DNA of 64,000 nucleotides from Arctopsyche grandis (lineage: Eukaryota > Arthropoda > Insecta > Trichoptera > Hydropsychidae), in contig NC_135358.1 of assembly GCF_051622035.1 (NCBI RefSeq), positions 22,696,501 to 22,760,500 on the forward strand, written 5' to 3'. The notes under the pieces are model-generated. The model had not been told where the DNA came from. It ran no database searches and saw only the letters and a program-made list of their open reading frames with translations. Of this stretch, positions 33,361 through 44,740 are shown in pieces. Position 1 is the first letter of the stretch, and each line of letters opens with the position of its first letter. A program made the position numbers and the translations under genes.

Positions 33361-33478
33361 CCGTGCGCGCGAAAAACACCACCATCCCTTGGTGTGATAG
33401 GCTTGGGTGTGTTGGTACGGTACTAACCGGTCTGGCCACACCCAACCCAACCCTAGTAGTAGCGGAAACCTAGCCTTG
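33361..33478. other. Virus-satellite junction with imperfect palindromes
   Basis: The GC-rich stretch contains ACACCA/TGGTGT around 33376-33395 and GGTGTG...CACACC with TTGGTAC/GTACTAA arms around 33405-33446. These may be relics of the viral terminal hairpin. CACACCCAACCCAACCCTAG at about 33437-33456 looks like CCTAA-type sequence on the + strand, opposite to the polarity of the satellite that begins at 33479. Confidence 0.4.
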
Positions 33479-34199
33479 AATTCTATAATTTCAGTGATGG
33501 TTAGGTTAGGTTGGGTTAGGTTTGGTGAGGTAAGCACGGTTTATGTATATTTTTGCAATGTCGAATTATTTCAATCCGGTGATGGTTGGGTTAGGTTGGG
33601 TTGGGTTTGGTGAGGTAAGCGAGGTTTTTGTATATTTTTGCAATCTCGAATTCTTTGATTTCGATGATGGTTAGGTAAGGTTGGTTTAGGTTTGGTGAGG
33701 TTAGCGAGTTTGGTGTAAATCTTACAATTTTGAATTCTTTGATTTCGGTGATGGTTAGGTTAGGTTGGGTTAGGTTTGGTGAGGTGAGCGAGTTTGGTGT
33801 AAATCTTACAATTTTAAATTCTTTGATTTCGGTGATGGTAAGATAAGGTTGGGTTAGGTTTGGTGAGGTTACCGAGTTTTTTTGTATATTATTGCAATGT
33901 AGAATTCTTCGATTTCGGTGATGGTAAGGTTAGGTTGAGTTAGGTTTACTGAGGTAAGAGAGTTTGGTGTAAGTCTTCCAATCTGGAATTCTTTGATTTC
34001 GGTGATAGTTAGGCTAGGTTGGGTTAGGTTTGGTGAGGTTAGAGAGTTTGGTGTAAGTCTTACAATTTTGAATTCTTTGATTTCGGTGATGGTTAGGTAA
34101 GGTTGGGTTAGGTTTGGTGTGGTTAGCAAGTTTTGAGTAAATCTTACAATCTCGAATTTTCTGATTTCGGTAATGGTAAGGTTGGGTTGGGTTAGGTTT

Positions 34200-37140
34200 G
34201 GTGAGGTGAATGAGTTTTTTGGATATTTTTGCAATGTCGAATTCTTTGATTTCGGTGATAGTTAGGCTAGGTTGTGTTAGGTTTTGTGAGGTGAGCGACT
34301 TTTGTGTAGATCTTACAATCTCGAATTCTTTGATTTCGGTGATGGTTAGGTTAGGTTGGGTTAGGTTCTGGTGAGGTTTACAAGTTTGGTGTAAATCTTA
34401 CAATCTCGAATTCTCTGATTTCGGTGATGGTTAGGTTGGGTTGGGTTAGGTTTGGTGTGGTTAGCGAGTTTTTTTTTTATATTTTTGCAATGTCGAATTC
34501 TTCGATTTCGGTGATGGTTAGTTGAGGTTGGGTTAGGTTTCGTGAAGTAAGCGCGTTTTGTGAATCGCTTACAATTTTGAATTCTTTGATTTCGGTGATG
34601 GTTAGGTTAGGTTGGGTTAGGTTTGGTGAGCTTAGCGAGCTTTGTGCAAATCTTACAATTTTGAATTCTTTGATTTCGGTGATGGTAAGGTTGGGTTGGG
34701 TTAGGTTTGGTGAGGTGAATGAGATTTTTGGATATTTTTGCAATGTCGAATTCTTTGATTTCGGTGATAGTTAGGCTAGGTTGGGTAAGGTTTGGTGAGC
34801 TTAGCGAGTTTTGTGCAAATCTTACAATTTTGAATTCTTTGATTTCGGTGATGGTTAGGTTAGGTTGGGTTAGGTTTTGTAAGGTGAGCGACTTTTGAGT
34901 AGATCTTACAATCTCGAATTCTTTGATTTCGGTGATGGTTAGGTTAGGTTGGGTTAGGTTTGGTGTGGTTAGCAAGTTTTAAGTAAATCTTACAATCTCG
35001 AATTCTCTGATTTCGGTGATGGTTAGGTTGGGTTGGGTTAGGTTTGGTGAGGTGAATGAGTTTTTTGGATATTTTTGCAATGTCGAATTCTTTGATTTCG
35101 GTGAAAGTTAGGCTAGGTTGGGTTAGGTTTGGTGAGGTAAGCGCGTTTTGTGAAAATCTTACATTTTTGAATTCTTTGATTTCGGTGATGGTGAGGTTAG
35201 GTTGGGTTAGGTTTTGTGAGGTGAGCGACTTTTGTGTAGATCTTACAATCTCGAATTCTTTGATTTCGGTGATGGTTAGGTTAGGTTGGGTTAGGTTTGG
35301 TGAGGTGAATGAGATTTTTGGATATTTTTGCAATGTCGAATTCTTTGATTTCGGTGATAGTTAGGCTAGGTTGGGTAAGGTTTGGTGAGCTAAGCGAGTT
35401 TTGTGCAAATCTTACAATTTTGAATTCTTTGATTTCGGAGATGGTTAGGTTAGGTTGGGTTAGGTTTGGTGAGGTTAGCGAGTTGTTTGGATATTTTTGC
35501 AATGTCGAATTCTTTGATTTCGGTGATAGTAAGGCTAGGTTGGGTTAGGATTGGTAAGGTAAGCGCGTTTTGTGAAAAGCTTACAATCTCGAATTCTTTG
35601 ATTTCGGTGATGGTTAGGTTAGGTTGGGTTAGGTTTGGTGTGGTTAGCAAGTTTTAAGTAAATCTTACAATCTCGAATTCTCTGATTTCGGTGATGGTAA
35701 GGTTGGGTTGGGTTAGGTTTGGTGAGGTGAATGAGTTTTTTGGATATTTTTGCAATGTCGAATTCTTTGGTTTCGGTGATAGTTAGGCTAGGTTGGGTTA
35801 GGTTTTGTGAGGTGAGCGACTTTTGTGTAGATCTTACAATCTCGAATTCTTTGATTTCGGTGATGGTTAGGTTAGGTTGGGTTAGGTTCTGGTGAGGTTT
35901 ACAAGTTTGGTGTGAATCTTACAATCTCGAATTCTCTGATTTCGGTGATGGTTAGGTTGGGTTGGGTTAGGTTTGGTGTGGTTAGCACATTTTATGTATA
36001 TTTTCGCAATGTCGAATTCTTTAAATCCGGTGATGGTTGGGTTAGGTTGGGTTGGGTTTGGTGAGGTTAGCTAGGTTTTTGAATATTTTCGCAATGTCGA
36101 ATTCTTTGATTTCGTCGATGGTTAGGTTAGGTTGGGATAGGTTTGGTGAGGTTAGAGAGTTTTGTGTAAATCTAACAATCTCGAATTCTTTGATTTCGGT
36201 GATGGTTAGGTTAGGTTGGGTTAGGTTCTGGTGAGGGTTACAAGTTTGGTGTAAATCTTACAATCTCGAATTCTCTGATTTCGGTGATGGTTAGGTTGGG
36301 TTGGGTTAGGTTTGGTGTGGTGAGCGAGTTTTTTTTTTATATTTTTGCAATGTCGAATTCTTCGATTTCGGTGATGGTTCGTTGAGGTTGGGTTAGGTTT
36401 GGTGAGGTTAGCGAGTTTTTTGCAAATCTTACAATTTTGAATTCTCTGATTTCGGTGATGGTTAGGTTGGGTTGGGTAAGGTTTGGTGAGGTGAACGAAT
36501 TTTTTGGATATTTTTACAATGTCGAATTCTTTGATTTCGGTGATAGTTAGGCTAGGTTGGGTTAAGATTGGTGAAGTAAGCGCGTTTTGTGAAAAGCTTA
36601 CAATTTTGAATTCTTTGATTTCGGTGATGGTTAGGTTAGGTTGGGTTAGGTTTGGTGAGCTTAGCGAGTTTTGTGCAAATCTTACAATTTTGAATTCTTT
36701 GATTTCGGTGATGGTTAGGTTAGGTTGGGTTAGGTTTGGTGTGGTAAGCAAGTTATAAGTAAATCTTTCAATGTCGAATTCTCTGATTTCGGTGATGGTA
36801 AGGTTGGGTTGGGTTAGGTTTGGTGAGGTGAATGAGTTTTTTGGATATTTTTGCAATGTCGAATTCTCTGATATCGGTGATGGTTAGGTTGGGTTGGGTA
36901 AGGATTGGTGATGTTAGCGCGTTTTGTGAAAAGCTTACAATTCTGAATTCTTTGATTTCGGTGATGGTTAGGTTAGGTTGGGTTAGGTTTTGTAAGGTGA
37001 GCGACTTTTGTGTAGATCTTACAATCTCGAGTTCTTTGATTTCGGTGATGGTTAGGTTAGGTTGGGTTAGGTTTGGTGTGGTTAGCAAGTTTTAAGTAAA
37101 TCTTACAATCTCGAATTCTCTGATTTCGGTGATGGTTAGG
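34200..37140 (+). repeat. Higher-order block, copy 1 of a 6.5-kb-spaced duplication
   Basis: The order of variant monomers from about 34.38 to 37.14 kb is repeated at +6498 bp (about 40.88-43.64 kb) with only scattered substitutions, for example G/T at 36409 versus 42907. On the left edge the spacing falls to 6159 bp, a difference of 339 bp or four monomers, so one copy gained or lost four units. 6498 bp is 77 monomers. Confidence 0.8.
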
Positions 37141-40100
37141 TTGGGTTGGGTTAGGTTTGGTGAGCTAAGCGAGTTTTGTGCAAATCTTACAATTCTGAAT
37201 TCTTTGATTTCGGTGATGGTTAGGTTAGGTTGGGTTAGGTTTGGTGAGGTTAGCGAGTTTTTTGGATATTTTTGCAATGTCGAATTCTTTGATTTCGGTG
37301 ATATTTATGCTAGGTTGGGTTAGGATTGGTGAGGTTAGCGCGTTTTGTGAAAAGCTTACAATTTCGAATTCTTTGATTTCGGTGATGGTTAGGTTAGGTT
37401 GGGTTAGGTTTGGTGAGGTGAATGAGATTTTTGGATATTTTTGCAATTTTGAATTTTTGATTTCGTTGATAGTTAGGTTAGGTTGGGTTAGGTTTTGAAA
37501 GGTGAGCGACTTTTGTGTAGATCTTACAATCTCGAATTCTTTGATTTCGGTGATGGTTAGGTTAGGTTGGGTTAGGTTTGGTGTGGTTAGCAAGTTTTAA
37601 GTAAATCTTACAATCTCGAATTCTCCTATTTCGGTGATGTTAAGGTTGGGTTGGGTTAGGTTTGGTGAGGTGAACGAGTTTTTTGGATATTTTTGCAATG
37701 TCGAATTCTTTGATTTCGGTGATAGTAAGGTTAGGTTGGGTTAGGTTTGGTGTGGTTAGCAAGTTTTGTGAAAAGCTTACAATTCTGAATTCTTTGATTT
37801 CGGTGATGGTTAGGTTAGGTTGGGTTAGGTTTGGTGTGGTAAGCAAGTTTTAAGTAAATCTTACTATCTCGAATTCTCCTATTTCGGTGATGTTTAGGTT
37901 GGGTTAAGTTAGGTTTGGTGAGGTGAACGAGTTTTTTGGATATTTTTGCAATGTCAAATTCTTCGATTTCGGTGATAGTTAGGCTAGGTTGGGTTAGGAT
38001 TGGTGAGGTTAGCGCGTTTTGTGAAAAGCTTACAATTTTGAATTCTTTGATTTCGGTGATGGTTAGGTTAGGTTGGGTTAGGTTTGGTGAGGTTAGCGAG
38101 TTTTTTGGATATTTTTGCAATGTCGAATTCTTTGATTTCGGTGATATTTATGCTAGGTTGGGTTAGGATTGGTGAGGTTAGCGCGTTTTGTGAAAAGCTT
38201 ACAATTTCGAATTCCTTGATTTCGGTGATGGTTAGGTTAGGTTGGGTTAGGTTTGGTGAGCTTAGCGAGTTTTGTGCAAATCTTACAATTTTGAATATTT
38301 GATTTCGTTGATGGTTAGGTTAGATTGGGTTAGGTTTGGTGTGGTTAGCAAGTTTTAAGTAAATCTTACAATCTCGAATTCTCCTATTTCGGTGATGTTT
38401 AGGTTGGGTTGGGTTAGGTTTGGTGAGGTGAACGAGTTTTTTGGATATTTTTGCAATGTCGAATTCTTTGATTTCGGTGATAGTTAGGTTAGGTTGGGTT
38501 AGGTTTGGTGTGGTTAGCAAGTTTTAAGTAAATCTTACAATCTCGAATTCTCTGATTTCGGTGATGGTTAGGTTGGGTTGGGTTAGGTTTGGTGTGGTTA
38601 GCAAGTTTTAAGTAAATCTTACAATATCGAATTCTCTGATTTCAGTGATGGTTGGGTTGGGTTGGGTAAGGATTGGTGATGTTAGGGCGTTTTGTGAAAA
38701 GCTTACAATTCTGAATTCTTTGATTTCGGTGATGGTTAGGTTAGGTTGGGTTAGGTTTGGTGTGGTAAGCAAGTTTTAAGTAAATCTTACTATCTCGAAT
38801 TCTCCTATTTCGGTGATGTTTAGGTTGGGTTAAGTTAGGTTTGGTGAGGTGAACGAGTTTTTTGGATATTTTTGCAATGTCAAATTCTTCGATTTCGGTG
38901 ATAGTTAGGCTAGGTTGGGTTAGGATTGGTGAGGTTAGCGCGTTTTGTGAAAAGCTTACAATTTCGAATTCTTTGATTTCGGTGATGGTTAGGTTAGGTT
39001 GGGTTAGGTTTGGTGAGCTTAGCGAGTTTTGTGCAAATCTTACAATTTTGAATATTTGATTTCGTTGATGGTTAGGTTAGATTGGGTTAGGTTTTGAAAG
39101 GTGAGCGACTTTTGTGTAGTTCTTACAATCTCGAATTCTTTGATTTCGGTGATGGTTAGGTTAGGTTGGGTTAGGTTTGGTGTGGTAAGCAAGTTTTAAG
39201 TAAATCTTACAATGTCGAATTCTCTGATTTCGGTGATGGTAAGGGTGGGTTGGGTTAGGTTTGGTGAGGTGAATGAGTTTTTTGGATATTTTTGCAATGT
39301 CGAATTCTCTGATATCGGTGATGGTTAGGCTAGGTTGGGTTAGGATTGGTGAGGTTAGCGCGTTTTGTGAAAAGCTTACAATTTCGAATTCTTTGATTTC
39401 AGTGATGGTTAGGTTAGGTTGGGTTAGGTTTGGTGAGCTAAGCGAGTTTTGTGCAAATCTTACAATTTTGAATTCTTTGATTTCGGTGATGGTTAGGTTA
39501 GGTTGGGTTAGGTTTTGTAAGGTGAGCGACTTTTGTGTAGATCTTACAATCTCGAGTTCTTTGATTTCGGTGATGGTTAGGTTAGGTTGGGTTAGGTTTG
39601 GTGTGGTTAGCAAGTTTTAAGTAAATCTTACAATCTCGAATTCTCCTATTTCGGTGATGTTTAGGTTGGGTTGGGTTAGGTTTGGTGAGGTAAACGAGTT
39701 TTTTGGATATTTTTGCAATGTCGAATTCTTTGATATCGGTGATAGTAAGGTTAGGTTGGGTTGAGTTTGGTGTGGTTAGCAAGTTTTAAGTAAATCTTGC
39801 AATCTCGAATTCTCTGATTTCGGTGATGGTTAGGTTGGGTTGGGTTAGGTTTGGTGTTGTTAGCAAGTTTTAAGTAAATCTTACAATCTCGAATTCTCTG
39901 ATTTCGGTGATGGTTAGGTTGGGTTGGGTTAGGTTTGGTGAGGTGAACGAGTTTTTTGGATATTTTTGCAATGTCGAATTCTTTGATTTCGGTGATAGTT
40001 AGGCTAGGTTGGGTTAGGATTGGTGAGGTTAGCGCGTTTTGTGAAAAGCTTACAATTTTGAATTCTTTGATTTCGGAGATGGTTAGGTTAGGTTGGGTTA

Positions 40101-40919
40101 GGTTTGGTGAGGTTAGCGAGTTGTTTGGATATTTTTGCAATGTCGAATTCTTTGATTTCGGTGATAGTTAGGCTAGGTTGGGTTAGGATTGGTAAGGTAA
40201 GCGTGTTTTGTGAAAAGCTTACAATCTCGAATTCTTTGATTTCGGTGATGGTTAGGTTAGGTTGGGTTAGGTTTGGTGTGGTTAGCAAGTTTTAAGTAAA
40301 TCTTACAATCTCGAATTCTCTGATTTCGGTGATGGTAAGGTTGGGTTGGGTTAGGTTTGGTGAGGTGAATGAGTTTTTTGGATATTTTTGCAATGTCGAA
40401 TTCTTTGATTTCGGTGATAGTTAGGCTAGGTTGTGTTAGGTTTTGTGAGGTGAGCGACTTTTGTGTAGATCTTACAATCTCGAATTCTTTGATTTCGGTG
40501 ATGGTTAGGTTAGGTTGGGTTAGGTTCTGGTGAGGTTTACAAGTTTGGTGTAAATCTTACAATCTCGAATTCTCTGATTTCGGTGATGGTTAGGTTGGGT
40601 TGGGTTAGGTTTGGTGTGGTTAGCACATTTTATGTATATTTTCGCAATGTCGAATTCTTTAAATCCGGTGATGGTTGGGTTAGGTTGGGTTGGGTTTGGT
40701 GAGGTTAGCTAGGTTTTTGAATATTTTCGCAATGTCGAATTCTTTGATTTCGTCGATGGTAAGGTTAGGTTGGGTTAGGTTTGGTGAGGTTAGAGAGTTT
40801 TGTGTAAATCTAACAATCTCGAATTCTTTGATTTCGGTGATGGTTAGGTTAGGTTGGGTTAGGTTCTGGTGAGGTTTACAAGTTTGGTGTAAATCTTACA
40901 ATCTCGAATTCTCTGATTT

Positions 40920-43900
40920 CGGTGATGGTTAGGTTGGGTTGGGTTAGGTTTGGTGTGGTTAGCGAGTTTTTTTTTTATATTTTTGCAATGTCGAATTCTT
41001 CGATTTCGGTGATGGTTAGTTGAGGTTGGGTTAGGTTTCGTGAAGTAAGCGCGTTTTGTGAATCGCTTACAATTTTGAATTCTTTGATTTCGGTGATGGT
41101 TAGGTTAGGTTGGGTTAGGTTTGGTGAGCTTAGCGAGCTTTGTGCAAATCTTACAATTTTGAATTCTTTGATTTCGGTGATGGTAAGGTTGGGTTGGGTT
41201 AGGTTTGGTGAGGTGAATGAGATTTTTGGATATTTTTGCAATGTCGAATTCTTTGATTTCGGTGATAGTTAGGCTAGGTTGGGTAAGGTTTGGTGAGCTT
41301 AGCGAGTTTTGTGCAAATCTTACAATTTTGAATTCTTTGATTTCGGTGATGGTTAGGTTAGGTTGGGTTAGGTTTTGTAAGGTGAGCGACTTTTGTGTAG
41401 ATCTTACAATCTCGAATTCTTTGATTTCGGTGATGGTTAGGTTAGGTTGGGTTAGGTTTGGTGTGGTTAGCAAGTTTTAAGTAAATCTTACAATCTCGAA
41501 TTCTCTGATTTCGGTGATGGTTAGGTTGGGTTGGGTTAGGTTTGGTGAGGTGAATGAGTTTTTTGGATATTTTTGCAATGTCGAATTCTTTGATTTCGGT
41601 GAAAGTTAGGCTAGGTTGGGTTAGGTTTGGTGAGGTAAGCGCGTTTTGTGAAAATCTTACATTTTTGAATTCTTTGATTTCGGTGATGGTGAGGTTAGGT
41701 TGGGTTAGGTTTTGTGAGGTGAGCGACTTTTGTGTAGATCTTACAATCTCGAATTCTTTGATTTCGGTGATGGTTAGGTTAGGTTGGGTTAGGTTTGGTG
41801 AGGTGAATGAGATTTTTGGATATTTTTGCAATGTCGAATTCTTTGATTTCGGTGATAGTTAGGCTAGGTTGGGTAAGGTTTGGTGAGCTAAGCGAGTTTT
41901 GTGCAAATCTTACAATTTTGAATTCTTTGTTTTCGGAGATGGTTAGGTTAGGTTGGGTTAGGTTTGGTGAGGTTAGCGAGTTGTTTGGATATTTTTGCAA
42001 TGTCGAATTCTTTGATTTCGGTGATAGTAAGGCTAGGTTGGGTTAGGATTGGTAAGGTAAGCGCGTTTTGTGAAAAGCTTACAATCTCGAATTCTTTGAT
42101 TTCGGTGATGGTTAGGTTAGGTTGGGTTAGGTTTGGTGTGGTTAGCAAGTTTTAAGTAAATCTTACAATCTCGAATTCTCTGATTTCGGTGATGGTAAGG
42201 TTGGGTTGGGTTAGGTTTGGTGAGGTGAATGAGTTTTTTGGATATTTTTGCAATGTCGAATTCTTTGGTTTCGGTGATAGTTAGGCTAGGTTGGGTTAGG
42301 TTTTGTGAGGTGAGCGACTTTTGTGTAGATCTTACAATCTCGAATTCTTTGATTTCGGTGATGGTTAGGTTAGGTTGGGTTAGGTTCGGGTGAGGTTTAC
42401 AAGTTTGGTGTGAATCTTACAATCTCGAATTCTCTGATTTCGGTGATGGTAAGGTTGGGTTGGGTTAGGTTTGGTGTGGTTAGCACATTTTATGTATATT
42501 TTCGCAATGTCGAATTCTTTAAATCCGGTGATGGTTGGGTTAGGTTGGGTTGGGTTTGGTGAGGTTAGCTAGGTTTTTGAATATTTTCGCAATGTCGAAT
42601 TCTTTGATTTCGTCGATGGTTAGGTTAGGTTGGGATAGGTTTGGTGAGGTTAGAGAGTTTTGTGTAAATCTAACAATCTCGAATTCTTTGATTTCGGTGA
42701 TGGTTAGGTTAGGTTGGGTTAGGTTCTGGTGAGGGTTACAAGTTTGGTGTAAATCTTACAATCTCGAATTCTCTGATTTCGGTGATGGTTAGGTTGGGTT
42801 GGGTTAGGTTTGGTGTGGTGAGCGAGTTTTTTTTTTATATTTTTGCAATGTCGAATTCTTCGATTTCGGTGATGGTTCGTTGAGGTTGGGTTAGGTTTGG
42901 TGAGTTTAGCGAGTTTTTTGCAAATCTTACAATTTTGAATTCTCTGATTTCGGTGATGGTTAGGTTGGGTTGGGTTAGGTTTGGTGAGGTGAACGAATTT
43001 TTTGGATATTTTTACAATGTCGAATTCTTTGATTTCGGTGATAGTTAGGCTAGGTTGGGTTAAGATTGGTGAAGTAAGCGCGTTTTGTGAAAAGCTTACA
43101 ATTTTGAATTCTTTGATTTCGGTGATGGTTAGGTTAGGTTGGGTTAGGTTTGGTGAGCTTAGCGAGTTTTGTGCAAATCTTACAATTTTGAATTCTTTGA
43201 TTTCGGTGATGGTTAGGTTAGGTTGGGTTAGGTTTGGTGTGGTAAGCAAGTTATAAGTAAATCTTTCAATGTCGAATTCTCTGATTTCGGTGATGGTAAG
43301 GTTGGGTTGGGTAAGGTTTGGTGAGGTGAATGAGTTTTTTGGATATTTTTGCAATGTCGAATTCTCTGATATCGGTGATGGTTAGGTTGGGTTGGGTAAG
43401 GATTGGTGATGTTAGCGCGTTTTGTGAAAAGCTTACAATTCTGAATTCTTTGATTTCGGTGATGGTTAGGTTAGGTTGGGTTAGGTTTTGTAAGGTGAGC
43501 GACTTTTGTGTAGATCTTACAATCTCGAGTTCTTTGATTTCGGTGATGGTTAGGTTAGGTTGGGTTAGGTTTGGTGTGGTTAGCAAGTTTTAAGTAAATC
43601 TTACAATCTCGAATTCTCTGATTTCGGTGATGGTTAGGTTGGGTTGGGTTAGGGTTAGTGAGGAGAACGAGTTTTTTGGATATTTTTGCAATGTCGAATT
43701 CTTTGATTTCGGTGATGGTTAGGTTAGGTTGGGTTAGGTTTAGTGAGGTTAGCGAGTTGTTTGGATATTTTTGCAATGTCGAATTCTTTGATTTCGGTGA
43801 AAGTTAGGCTAGGTTGGGTTAGGATTAGTGAGCTTAGCGCGTTTTGTGAAAAGCTTACAATTTTGAATTCTTTGATTTCGGTGATAGTTAGGTTAGGTTG

Positions 43901-44740
43901 GGTTAGGTTTGGTGAGCTTAGCGAGTTTTGTGCAAATCTTACAATTTTGAATTCTTTGATTTCGGTGATGGTTAGGTTAGGTTGGGTTAGGTTTGGTGTG
44001 GTAAGCAAGTTATAAGTAAATCTTTCAATGTCGAATTCTCTGATTTCGGTGATGGTAAGGTTGGGTTGGGTTAGGTTTGGTGAGGTGAATGAGTTTTTTG
44101 GATATTTTTGCAATGTCGCATTCTCTGATATCGGTGATGGTTAGGTTGGGTTGGGTAAGGATTGGTGATGTTAGCGCGTTTTGTGAAAAGCTTACAATTC
44201 TGAATTCTTTGATTTCGGTGATGGTTAGGTTAGGTTGGGTTAGGTTTTGTAAGGTGAGCGACTTTTGTGTAGATCTTACAATCTCGAATTCTTTGATTTC
44301 GGTGATGGTTAGGTTAGGTTGGGTTAGGTTTGGTGTGGTTAGCAAGTTTTAAGTAAATTTTACAATCTCGAATTCTCTGATTTCGGTGATGGTTAGGTTG
44401 GGTTGGGTTATGTTTGGTGTGGTTAGCAAGTTATAAGTAAATCTTACAATTTCGAATTCTCTGATATCGGCGATGGTTAGGTTGGGTTGGGTTATGTTTG
44501 GTGAGGTGAACGAGCTTTTGGATATTTTTGCAATGTCGAATTCTTTGATTTCGGTGATGCTTAGGTTAGGTTGGGTTAGGTTTGGTGAGGTTAGAGAGTT
44601 TTGTGTAAGTCTTCCAATCTGGAATTCTTTGATTTCGGTGATGGTTAGGTTAGGTTGAGTTAGGTTTTGTGAGGTTAGCACGTTTTATGTATATTTTCGC
44701 AATGTCGAATTCTTTCAATCCGGTGATGGTCGGGTTAGGT
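40920..44740 (+). repeat. Higher-order block, copy 1 of a 6168-bp-spaced duplication
   Basis: Monomer order in 40.92-44.74 kb recurs at +6168 bp (73 monomers), ending near 50.9 kb. Part of it (about 40.69-42.15 kb) also recurs at +4647 bp (55 monomers) in 45.34-46.8 kb. The left part coincides with copy 2 of the 6498-bp duplication, so three related copies exist. Confidence 0.8.

Larger units (their letters stand above)
27996..33478. other. Endogenous ambisense densovirus, near full length
   Basis: Rightward genes (NS) occupy 28.1-30.1 kb and leftward genes (VP) 33.3-31.0 kb, the convergent layout of ambisense densoviruses (Parvoviridae, Densovirinae). Removing the LINE insert leaves about 4.6 kb, close to the 5-6 kb of such genomes. 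Hallmarks are NS1 with an HWH nickase-like motif and an SF3 helicase Walker A, an overlapping NS2 frame, a VP1 N-terminal phospholipase A2 region, a glycine-rich stretch and a parvoviral capsid body. Breaks are few: probable frameshifts near the NS1 start, near 29640, near 33205, near 32085 and near 31545. The left end abuts a hAT pseudogene and the right end abuts satellite. Host ownership (an integrated copy rather than free virus) follows from these continuous junctions. Confidence 0.9.
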
